Assembly: GCA_028673005.1 (NCBI GenBank)
Contig: CM054116.1
Span: 74,103,315 to 74,167,314, forward strand
Source: Tanypteryx hageni
Taxonomy: Eukaryota > Arthropoda > Insecta > Odonata > Petaluridae
Direction of reading: 5' to 3'
DNA: 64,000 nucleotides
How positions within the stretch are numbered: position 1 is the stretch's first letter; every line of letters starts with the position of its first letter. Under the pieces are notes generated by a model that saw only the letters and a list, made by a program, of their open reading frames with translations, had not been told where the DNA came from and ran no database searches. Positions 10,530 to 20,950 of this stretch are shown piece after piece. A program made the translations under genes and the position numbers.

Positions 10530-10700
10530 ACTAAATCGAATTATATATCATATTTATGAATAATATCATTCATAAAAAACATTTTGATGAGATAAATGAC
10601 ATTGCGCAACAATTAAGGGTACTTTATTCTTGGATAATTTGAAACAAAATTCGATTTGCTCAAAAATGTCTCTAAGGATTTCAATTGAAATCCATCCCAA
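10530..10700. repeat. Dispersed repeat, copy 2 (partial)
   Basis: Shares aagggtactttattc, ttgctcaaaaatg and the following ttgaaatc-like end with copies at 5735-6060 and 11325-11621. It lacks the ccatgccgtctgtc part. Confidence 0.55.
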
Positions 10701-11030
10701 CGTACAGCCTGATGTCACAAATAATACTAACTAAGTCATATGTCCCAAAAAAATTACTATATATCGTCCAGTGGCATTATTTCTGTACAAGACGCTCAGC
10801 GCACGCGTCGGAGGGGAGAGTTAATTTCGGGGCAAAAGGTAGTGAGATCAAACGTATATACGTATATGAGAAAGTTTGTGCAATGTATATTGCCCCGTTT
10901 ATTTCGATTCTTGTTCACTTGGCATCAAACAACTTTAATCCTATTCCACTTCCAACAAACTGGTAGTGACAATCAAATGTGCAACCAATCTCTTCGTGGT
11001 GGTGGGTTTAGAGGTGAAAAATTGCAGTCT

Positions 11031-11171
11031 CTCCATAATTATTTACTCACTATTTCTTCAACAAGTGTGGCATCTGAAAACGCGTTTTCATCCGCTGGCA
11101 TTTTATGCACAAAATTAAGTTCAGGAATGAAGTACCTTAGATTTACTTTGTGTTTTAAGAAACTACTTTAA
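11031..11171 (+). pseudogene. hAT transposase C-terminal dimerisation fragment
   Basis: The frame ending at the TAA at 11169-11171 reads SSTSVASENAFSSAG, then CTKLSSGM. This matches the hallmark hAT C-terminal dimerisation motif (Thr/Ser-Ser-x-Pro/Ala-Ser-Glu-Arg/Asn-x-Phe-Ser-x-Ala-Gly). Only the last 45 or so codons are recognisable; upstream codons of the same frame show no transposase motifs, so it is a remnant. It lies between two sequences rich in CCCGGGAT motifs (5549 and 12295) that may be the ends of the same, now interrupted, element. Confidence 0.75.
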
Positions 11172-11324
11172 AAACGTATAAATTTCTATATTACCAGTGT
11201 TGACGTATCATCATAAACTCTTACAGCAATGACACATATATTATTATTATTATAAATATTTCATTAACAACATAAGCATTCAATTTGATATTTATTAAAT
11301 CAAATAATTTTCACTTTCTAATAT

Positions 11325-11621
11325 TCGTAGCTTTTTAGAGAAAGTATTGTAAACGCGAATAGAATCGATTTTGAGATTTAGACGGAAATACACGTTTTTG
11401 GGGTCCTTGATTAAAAAAATCGTTCTCGTCATGCCGTCTGTCTGCTTGTCTATCTGTGCGCGGCTCTAGAGCGTAAACGGTTGAACAAAATATTTGACAT
11501 TTTGGCATAATATTATCCAGACTAGTAAATAAGGAGAGATTAACTATATAGCGCCACAATGAAGGGTAGTTTATTCCTGTCGATTTTTACTATGTCATTT
11601 TTTTCAAAAATGGCTCTAGTG
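11325..11621. repeat. Dispersed repeat, copy 3, split by a hAT MITE
   Basis: Contains gaaatacacgttttt, catgccgtctgtc, gaagggtagtttattc and tcaaaaatggctctag in the same order as copy 1. The hAT MITE at 11622-12185 is inserted into its gctctag end. Copies 1 and 2 show the corresponding uninterrupted sequence. Confidence 0.65.
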
Positions 11622-12185
11622 CAGAGGTGGGGAACCTTTTCTGCATGGTGTGCCGTATTGGTGGCATTGAATCCTTCGGTGGGCCGCATTTCAAATTGTA
11701 ATTGCTTCGGTGGACTTGATTAAATGTAAATCGGAAGTTACCTTAAGATTCTTAGGTACCATATGAGTGAAAATCAAGTTCAAATGAGGTTTCTAGGGTT
11801 AATATTTCAATATTGATAAATATATCAATCAAGATATGAAGTGGACACCGGAAAATAGGAGTATATGGGGAACCAGGTTTATCCATGAATAATCACGGAC
11901 CTATCTACGGACAGACTACCTATGATGATGATTTAAGTATTAAAAATCATGATAGAATTTATTCTTAGAAATACCTTGGAGAATAATCAAACGCAACATT
12001 AAAAAGAACTTAATCGAATTGAGAATTATTTACTAAGGGATCCTAATTTAAAGCTAGATATTTTAACGGTCGGACGTATAAAAAATAATATTTGGTAGGT
12101 AAATCAAAAGGCAAATGAATAAAAGTTTTGAAAACTATGAAACACTGGCGGTGGTTCGCATACAATTGCTTAGTGAGCACTCCTG
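11622..12185. mobile_element. hAT-type MITE, 564 bp, with perfect 8-bp target duplication
   Basis: CTCTAGTG flanks both sides (11614-11621 and 12186-12193), the 8-bp duplication typical of hAT. The left end is CAGAGGTGGGGAACC and the right end, reverse-complemented, is CAGGAGTGCTCACTAAGC; both keep the hAT CAG start but match imperfectly inside. An internal block around 11755-11790 resembles parts of the elements at 34302 and 57698, so these form one family. No coding capacity. Confidence 0.85.
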
Positions 12186-12193
12186 CTCTAGTG

Positions 12194-13181
12194 AAAGAGA
12201 AAGTGTTTTAGAAATGGGACAAATAAAAATGTTTTCCTTATGCATCTTAAATTACGTTTTTTACTTCTTCATAAAATTTTAATGAAAAGAGATCGGAATC
12301 CCGGGATTGGCAATTTCGAAACCCGAAATCCCGGGATCGGGATTGCAATCCATACGTGGAATCCGTCTACTCAATGCACTGTGGACTTTTTTCGTAGAAT
12401 GGTTTTTTCTTATAGGGATTTCTTCTAATGCATCTTATGTATTTTCGTAACACAGGAGGTTCGTTTTTTAAAGCGATTAAAAGCTCCTTTTAAAAAAAAT
12501 TAACGTCTCTCAGTCATATGATATATTAATACATACTTATAAGTACATGCTTCATGTGATTATCATATTTTGTATCTTATGGTATAGGGTTAAATCGTGA
12601 CACCAAATTACTGCCTCTCACTTAAACCATCATTTTCCTTTTTAGATTTTTAAGTTACTTATTTTAATGGTTCTTTCTTAATTTAAATTGTTGTAACCTT
12701 TTCATAAACAATCGCCGGCATTTTATAGTATCCTACAATTCCATTGTTATAGGAATTAAATAAATTGTGATAGGATCAGCTTTTATTCAAAACTTTTTCC
12801 CTAACTCCCCCTTTTCTCCCCTCTCGGGCATCTGGTACCTATAACTTGCTCTTCCGTGACCGAGATGCTATGGTGGGAGCGAAGGGGTCTAAAGGATCCT
12901 TACATTTTTTACTCTCTTTGCCGGAAAGCTGGGAAATAAATGGGTGGATTATCGGGAGGTTTATAGATAAAAATCTTGCTCTCCCATTTGGTTGCGGCGG
13001 AAATTTACAGAATCTATAAACTATATCATAATAAGAACGTAGCTATTCTCGTAACCGCGTTCCATCCCTCGTACACAAACCGTTTTTAAAGGATAAGTGA
13101 GCGTGGAAGAAGGGAGAAAGTTCGAAGGAAAAATTGTATGCAGGACGGTTTGCGTAATGGTGGTTTTTTGGTGGTGTTATG
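12194..13181. other. Non-coding, AT-rich
   Basis: No supported gene. It includes the CCCGGGAT-rich palindromic cluster at 12295-12350 and otherwise shows AT-rich sequence. Confidence 0.6.
12295..12350. repeat. Cluster of CCCGGGAT palindromic motifs
   Basis: Short inverted motifs (atcccgggattgg, gaaatcccgggatcggg) are packed in 56 bp. A similar cluster is at 5549-5566 (gcagtcccgggatcccg). Such motifs are common subterminally in some hAT elements; assignment to the hAT remnant at 11031 is inference. Confidence 0.45.
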
Positions 13182-13189
13182 GCCTAGGG

Positions 13190-13698
13190 CAGGGATGGCA
13201 AATATGTTTTCATTAACTTGCCAAAACATGTAAAATTTCTGTAACATATTTTCATATTTATTAAGAGATTTACATGTATACGAATCTATTAATACTAATA
13301 TGATTTTATTCGATCAAACATTTAAGTGTAAAAAGGTACAAGTTTGTATATGTATAATTTTCAACCCGACCTAAGGTTAAAAGGAAAAAATTACTCAAAT
13401 ATAAAATTGGAAAATACGTAAATTCATACATTGTATTTATTTATTCGTTTGAACTTTTTTGGTTCATTTTTGGAGAAAGTTCTTTGAAGTTTGGTATGTA
13501 ATTTGTTGATTGAATAGCAGCCCAATCTGCTGAAACTTCCGCTGTCAGTCTGCTTTTTCGCACGTTTTCAGGTTTTTGTTCAGATGGCAAATGCTTGGAA
13601 TTGAATATCCGAAAATAATATGACATTTAAAAAATTCTCTTCGTGATGAAAAAGTTTTAGCATCTCAACAATAATATTTCATGGCGTGCCATCTATTT
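13190..13698 (-). mobile_element. hAT-like remnant, about 509 bp
   Basis: The left edge is CAGGGATGGCA, a typical hAT terminus. The right side has the partially matching tgccatctattt. Flanking octamers gcctaggg (13182-13189) and ccctagga (13699-13706) agree at 6 of 8 positions. It contains a C-terminal transposase-like fragment on the minus strand. Confidence 0.5.
13441..13626 (-). pseudogene. Possible hAT transposase C-terminal fragment
   Basis: 61 codons with NVRKSRLTAEVSADWAAI followed by NYIPNFKELSPK. This resembles the end of ZBED5/GTF2IRD2-type hAT transposases (a SRLTxExL helix, then a P-x-F/I-xx-L stretch). The 3' terminus of the element would be the CAGGGATGGCA end at 13190, consistent with minus-strand orientation. 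No catalytic part is present. Confidence 0.4.
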
Positions 13699-13706
13699 CC
13701 CTAGGA

Positions 13707-16700
13707 CGTTGTTTTATTCTATTCCTGATGATATCTCCCCTGCCGTGCATCATAGTATGGAGGTGGGTGTGTTATACGCGTGCGTGTGTACCTCACTTTA
13801 ACCGCATTCCGAAACGAAAGCGACCTTCTACCTTCCTCTCCCAGTTTCTCCCATTACCCTGAGGTGCGGGGAGCATGGGAAAGGACGGAGTGATTTCGGT
13901 TAGTGTAGGGGAGGAGGCTAAGGAGGAAGATGAGAGAAGACGGTCATAACCGTCGCAGGAGATGGGGGGCGTCGTCGTTAGGAATTTGTGACCGAGATAA
14001 GGAGAGAGGGAAAAAGGAGGTTATGGAAGGGAAGGAGGCGGATGGGAAGGGTTGGGTCGGTTCTTTCCTTACTCGGCTGTTTTCTTCGGCCCGGGGAAAA
14101 ATAAAGTCTACCCCGGTGTTCTCTCTCTTTTCTGGGATCTCATTCTTGTCCAGAGATGATAGCCAGGCTACTCCCTTGCTCCCTTTCCAACACTCCGAAT
14201 CCGGGCGTAGCAGAGTCCTCCTACCCAAAGAGAGAGAGAAGCAAAGACGTCTGCCGCGACGAGGAATATTCGGACGCCCTGTGACTCCTGCATCGGCCAT
14301 ACGACTAGTTTCGTAGGAAATAAAATTTTAGATGTCCCGATCCCGCTCTCGCATGAAGCGGCGGATTGGGCGAGAATTTTTCCCCGATCTTTCGTTGTTG
14401 TAATTTTTTTCCTGCTCCCGACTGCCTCCCCCTCGGTTTTCATGTTCCCCCGAGGAAGCGTGTGAAGTTTTGTTCGATTTTCGCGTCATTTTCACCCTGG
14501 AGATATTGACAGATTGGATAGTTTAGGTCTACATTCTCGCCAAAGCGTATTGGGGCCGTGTAAAGGCGGCCTATCGGGGAGTATTGGGGGCGAGAAACGT
14601 TAGTAATCCTTGCGGGATTAAATGAAGCGAATACGGTTTTGAAGGCAGTCAAATTTTGTGAGCGCTTATGACGTGTAGCATTTAATTTGTAATATCAAAC
14701 GAGTGTTCGTGAAGAACAAATATTCAAATGGTGCATTATAGTTATCAAATTTTTTTCTCCCTTTAAAGTCGTTTTCCAAATTAAAAATTGCAAAAAATTT
14801 AAATTTTTCTATAATGCTAAAAGACACTCGATATTTACTAATATAGAATTTGCTTTACAAATGCCGCGTCATAGTAGGTTTTTCTTGGAACAATTGTGGT
14901 CTTGAAAAAAGTTAAGGCTATCTGCCTTAGATATTATTTATGGTGAAGAATTATCACAAAATACAGATTTAAATTCGAATTGAAGCAAAACTGTCGCTTA
15001 CGTGTAGTTCGCTCCTTTAATTACGAGGCTCTTTACGAGCGTTTGTCATTTTATGATCGACCAGAAACCTCTTTTTACTTATTTACAGCCAAATTTCTTT
15101 ATTATTGGTGGTTCTTGTTATATTATTTTTGCTTTAGTCATCGCATATTGCCTGTATAACTTAGGAAATTTTGTTTTTGAAGAAACTTTGCCGCCATGTA
15201 TTGTGTCACATCAATGGGAAAATGGCTGTATTATTTTTCTTAAATTGTCTATAGTCATTACGCCAGGAAATTGTTTTTTATGCGCGCTTTGAATCAATAA
15301 TTTGTCGATAAATCGATCTTCGCGCCATGTTTGACGCTGAGAAATCTTCTGCAAGCCATCATTAATGGGACGGATTTCATTATTAAACGCAAATTATCCT
15401 CTTTAAATCTAGCCCTTTGTAAAGCATTTGAGATAATGGGGATTGAGCCGAGGAATCTGATGAACAGCCGGAGAATCGAGAAAAGAAAGAGAAGGCGTGT
15501 ACAGTGGAGAGGAGGAGAGGGTGAAATCGGATTTCCTTGGAGATGATAATGTGGGCCGGTAGTGGAATTCCATCACGGAAGTAAAGGGGTTAGGAGTGGA
15601 AAATGAGGAGGAGCTGGATTTCTGAGGGTGTGGATTGAGGGAGAGAGACATAGGGGGGAAGGGGGAGAGGGAGTGTTCGTCGGCGATGTCGTGGGTGGGA
15701 TTTCGAGCTGTAGAAGAGAGAAGGGGAAGTTTTATTTTAGGAGAGGAATGGGAAGCGAGAAAAAGGGGGAGTCAAAAAGTGCGGTAGATGGAATTTTTGG
15801 AGGGTAGTAAGAAGTGTGCAAAAACGCTTTTCGAGCAAGAGTGGAGGGGGAGGGGAGGCGAAAAAAGTGAGTCTCGAAGCGTAAGGGGAGGGTTCGGTCG
15901 GCAGGGCACAAATGGAGTGGGTATAGTGGCTTAGAAAGCGCCCCTGCGTCCATAAAGCCAATGCGTGCCCCTTTTGATGGCCGCCCGCGCAACAAATGAC
16001 GGTGCTTCGGAGGCTGCGCAAGCCCTCCTCTTTCTTCCGGAACCAATTTTATTCCGCTTGCTTCGCCTTTGTTTATTTCTTCGATGGCGCGAAGGAGGAG
16101 GGAAATGGAAGGGGTGCGTCTGACACAGTCGGCGTAGGGGGTTAAGGGGCATGGAAATAGAATGGAGATGCGGGGACGAGGGAGGACGGCGATCCTTAAA
16201 CACGATTCTCCTATTCTATTAACTTTTAAATGATTTAGGAGTCGCCTTCGGTGAGAAGAACTAACCGACTTTGTATTGCTTTTTTATTTGTATTTGATTC
16301 CCTTCGAATTTCCCGCCGTTCCAAATTTTGTTTTCCAATGGTCCGGCGTTTAATTTGTCCTTGGATGATTAGGTGTTTGTGCTAAGAGTAGCCTGTAATC
16401 GTTTGTCCGGTGTCTGTTGTCGGTGGGGGTTTCCCCATCTGCTTGTTATTTGCGTGCCATTCGACCTGAGATTTTTAATGAAATTAAATTTTAACGAGTT
16501 ATGTGGAATTGGCATGATTTAATATTTTGTCGTTATAGACCCAATACAGTTGGTTTCAGTGATCAGTTTTTCCAGTCCGGAATAATTCCAAGCTTATGCA
16601 CCCCAGCGAATGTAAATTCGAAAAAAATTCTCTTTTTATCGAAACAACGAAAATTTGTTTTTTCACAAATTGATATTTATCTGTATAACATAAAATTATA

Positions 16701-16810
16701 TTTTCGTTCAGTCATTAGCCTCTAGGCACTTTAGATTTGCAAAATTAATTTGCTTTCATTTAAAATCATTTTTGAATTTTTTACCAACGCTCATTTTATG
16801 CGTTTTATAG
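13707..16810. other. Non-coding with purine-rich islands
   Basis: GA-rich blocks at about 13860-14060 and 15470-15880 produce long open frames without domains. The remainder is AT-rich. No splice-framed exon, tRNA or repeat copy was recognised. Confidence 0.55.
15470..15880. repeat. Polypurine (GA-rich) low-complexity island
   Basis: About 400 bp dominated by G and A on the plus strand (gagaggaggagagg, gggagagggagtg, gggggaggggagg). Confidence 0.75.
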
Positions 16811-16975
16811 CAGGTGTTTTCAGATTGTTCCGCGTGACCCTAGAGTTCCTTGAATGCATGAAGAAGTTCCGTGGGAGACTGAGAGTGAATACAGTACCCT
16901 TACACTTTTGAAACACGGCGAAAAATATTTTAAATATAAGGGTTCCGTGGCTCCAGAAAGATTTAAAATAATTAT
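16811..16975. mobile_element. Old hAT MITE remnant
   Basis: The left edge CAGGTGTTTTCAGATTGTTC, followed by gcgtgacccTagagttcctt, and an inverted counterpart gggttccgtggctccag near 16939-16956 recall the gggttccgtgg/CAG terminal sequences of hAT MITEs. The right terminus and target duplication are too decayed to fix. Confidence 0.4.
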
Positions 16976-19900
16976 TTTCTGGAGCGCTATCTAAATAATC
17001 TAAACCATCCGCTTTGAGATAAAAAGCTTTACTTTGGAAACGATGGAACCTGTACCTTTCCACCTTAAGATGTGCGGCTTTTAAAACGACTTTACATGCA
17101 TACAAATGTTTTATTCCCATTTAATGCGGTACTTAAGAGCCTCACTCTTCATAGCTGAGAGTATTATTCTTCAGGCTATCCCGAACGGAATTTTTTCGAG
17201 TCGCAGCCTTATTTCAGCTTCTTTTTTTTCGTTCCTCTTCGCAGTGCTCCAGAATGTGTGTTGTGGGGGAAGGGGGAAAGCAGGGTCTCCGTCGTAAAAG
17301 AAAAGTAATTGCTTTGAGATGCTAGTGAATGGAGGGCTATTAAGAACTTCGTCCCTGCTCGCCTCCCGGTCAAGATACTCCCTCCCCTCTCTCTCTCTCC
17401 TCCTCCCTCGCAACCGCCAGCTCCTTCCCTTCTTTCCGAATGTGTTCATTAGCCCTCCATACTTAAATAGTGCCGAAGGAAATCTTTCTCCTTCTCCTGT
17501 CGCAGTCAAACTTTGCGAAACTGAATTAATTTGCCACCGGGTGGAATTCTTTTGAGTTATATTTTACTCCGGCAGTCGTTGAAGTCCCTCCCCAGCAACT
17601 TTTTCCGCAGCGAAGTACGTTACTTGCGGGAGTCTCTCTCCATGAAAAAAATAAACTTTTTACCGGCCTCTGGCTTTCCTTCCGAAACGTTCGCATTTAT
17701 TTTATGCTCGTTGGATGATAGTTTTATTCAGGTTTTCGAGGGACGGTTTAATTTCGTATATCACGCGGCCTAACGGTGGAGAACGCTTTCACTTTTAATT
17801 ACGACGTCACTCTGCTCGAATCCGTTTCAGGTACTGGCCTTGTGATCATTAACTCGGCTTTGCGTAGTTTTCCATCATGGAGATCATTTCCATCGTTTGT
17901 TCATAAAAATGAGCTGGTTAGATACAATTCGAAGCTTTAAACATTTCCACAGTGTTTTGTGTTTTTCAGCGCGGCCCGAGGTATTTTGACTTTCCATCCG
18001 AGAATACATTCCAGCGCTCCCTTCAGCCATTTAAACGTAAATTTTAATTGATTTTTTGTTCCTTACAAATTTAAACATCTGCTAAAGATAATTTGAAGAG
18101 ATAACATTCAGATTCCTCTTGTTCATCGATATATAGTATTGCCAGTCAAAGTAAATGTACTTGCAAGTAATTTATGGATAGTTTTTTGAGAAAGTGACCC
18201 CAAGATTACAGCGACCCGGGCAGCCTCCCTTTTCCCGGTAATTGCAGCAAACCCCGGTGCTCCTACCATTAACTTACCACGACTAAGCAATATTTAGTCC
18301 ATTCCTGTAGAGCTTATTGCGTATTTTTGATCAGAAACATTCGATAACGTTTGAGTGAGATAAAGAAACGCTACATTATAGCAATTTTATATGCAATTCG
18401 TAGGTTTTTTATAGCACGGTGGCTTGTACTGTCTAAAAATATGGTGTTTTTTCTCCATTTGATGCCTTCTACATTTTTGTTTCTGTCGAATTGAGGAATA
18501 CTGTGGCGACATCTTAACAGAAAACGTACGGCGATAATAGCCCACGAGACTGGTTCGCCATCCAAAACACGCACATTAATAGAAAACGTTATTTTTAGCG
18601 TCATATTGCTCGTAAATAGAAACGGATCCCGATTCTAGTCATCTGGATTGCCTCCTATTTTTTTCTTCTTTTCGATGAGTCCTAATTTGGGCTGGAATTA
18701 TCGTATTCATCTTCTTTTGATTGCGTCAAGGTTAATTTTAGAGGCTTATTCAAGTAACTACAGAGTACGTTTATGAACTTATTCCGATGGTTTCATGCAA
18801 TTGTCAGGGGTATACTATGAACTCTTCCTATAGTGTTATTCATTGTATTTAATACCAACTTTTCCTATGTTTAACACCAGGTGAAATTGTAATTACAAAT
18901 GCCCTTTTACTTGCACATGCATCGCTAAATATCTATGCGTGATTTTACGTGCAGTGTATTAATGCTTCGTAAAACTAGTTTCATTTTATATTCACTTTGC
19001 TTTCTCCAATTTAGCAGCGTGTTTATATAATTTGAGTAATGCGTTTATCTCTGGAGGATTTCAGAAAAAATTCGAGGTTCGTTTATCAACCAGGTCTTCT
19101 ATATATGTATATATATCTTTATGCTGTTCCTGCATCACTTTATTCTTAAATTCTATGTATAAAAAGATGTTTGTGGTATCCATTTCTTTTTTATACTTCA
19201 ATTAAACTCTAATTTAATTATTCCAGAATGTCAGTAATTGTAGAATTTTGTCCAAGAGTGTGTCATTATAAAACAGTGTTAGTCATACAGGATTGTAATT
19301 GAGGAGTTCGAATCTCTGTGTTGGTGAGGACGTATTTGTCTCGCGTAATTTGGCTCGTACACGCGGTATTGGATGTTCGCACCCAGACCCATGGTTATGC
19401 TCATCTCGTGGAAATTTAACAACGTATCCTCGTGTGTCGGAGCACGTTTGCTTCCCATTGCACCCAAAGGGATAGAGGTTGAAAATTTTCTATATAGACA
19501 GCGTATTGTCCCAGTCCATCCCATCCCTAACGTGATTAGGGCGTATATGGTTACACTGCTTTGTTTTTGCTATGGGTTCATCATGTCCATCCATCCGTAT
19601 TTTTCATAGAAAATTGTTGCGATTTGACGAAGTTGCCGTAAACATCTGATCAGTTGAGCCAATAGTTCAGTACGGATTGCTAAGCCATAAAAATCGCAAT
19701 TGAGTTTTAAAAAATATATATTTCGTCTTTTATTCCATTTTGACCAGTTTTTTCACTTTCTATGCTGGTGTTTTATAATGCCTATTCAATGTTATCTTTT
19801 ATTTACGTGTGTCATGATTGAAACATTCGCCTATAGGAATCCTATTTTTATCCGATTTAGGTCATTTGAAAACTTAACGTATGATGGTCAAAACCTCGTG

Positions 19901-19990
19901 TCGAATAAGAATTGTATTATATTTATCAGGATTGTCGCAGAATTTTCGCATCGTTGCTCTCCGACTTAGCGGATTTCTGTTAACATGACC

Positions 19991-19994
<4 letters not shown>
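16976..19994. other. Non-coding, no recognisable gene or element
   Basis: AT-rich with a short CT-rich tract near 17375-17440. I see no domain-bearing frame and no paired terminal repeats. Confidence 0.55.

Positions 19995-20021
<27 letters not shown>
19995..20021. repeat. (TA)n microsatellite
   Basis: 27 bases of TA repeat. Confidence 0.95.
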
Positions 20022-20619
20022 GTTCGTATGCATGCCTTGATAGGTTTTTCCTATTCACTTTTTCATCTAAGTACGCCAAAGTTACATAGTCTGCAGCCCT
20101 CTCTTGAATTTGCTAAAGCTTTCTATGTAATCTTTTTAAATATTAATCAACGAATCAGACTTGATTGATGCATTTAGACCCGGTTTAATGACCACAACGT
20201 ATATTGAATTACTTTTGAAGTTTATGTAATAAGCTAGTGGTAATAACTTAGGTTCTCCAATTCTAGGATGTCGTTTAATTACGGTAAAAACGAATTTAAT
20301 CCTAATTTGTGGCAACTAACGAAATATATTATTTTTGCGCAACAAGTATTTTTCTTAGCTTTTTTGCCATTACTAAACCATTTTGAAATTTACCTCTACA
20401 AACAATTTCCCATAATGATATTTATATTAGGTTGAAGTTGTTATTTACTGTCCACTTCGGTAATAAATATTCTTTCTATAAAAGCACAAACTTTTGCCGA
20501 TGATATTTTGATCTGATATTTATTACTGGATATGTTCGGCTTCCATGCGAACAAAATTAGAGCTACAAAAACTAAAAAGTGGATTCAATTCTAAACCTGC
20601 GCATGGATGGCCTAGTCGT

Positions 20620-20950
20620 AAAAAGTTTAATTCGCGCGTTGTAACACACAATAACCGTGTATCATAGCTTCTGAGTTGGCGTCACGGCACTGCGGCACCG
20701 GTCACATGAGCGAGGTAGACTCATTTGCATGTGAATCCTAGCGATCGTTAAAACGAGCGGCGAAGATCGTGCCGCGAACAAACGCGTACGCGGCGGAATT
20801 CCAAGGAGGCTAGGATATCGTGACCACCGGATAATGCTCCTAATTACGATGCTGTGTTGTTTACGTTGATCAGATTAAAGCCGAGGGAAATGCAATTGCT
20901 CCGCGAGTACTCCTAAAACCGTTAGCGCTCGGCAGCAAAAATACTTTTGG
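20620..20950. promoter_or_regulatory. CpG-dense block with POU octamer, candidate enhancer
   Basis: About 330 bp with many CpG dinucleotides (cgcgcg, gcgatcg, gccgcg, acgcgtacgcggcgg) in an otherwise AT-rich, CpG-poor neighbourhood. It holds a perfect octamer ATTTGCAT at 20723-20730 (POU-domain site), a CACATG E-box just upstream and a taattacg homeodomain-like core. No ORF or transposon signature explains it. Regulatory function is inference only. Confidence 0.3.

Noticed and set aside
19255..19330. Possible tRNA B box (gagttcgaatctc)
   Set aside because: No A box, acceptor stem or cloverleaf could be paired around it.
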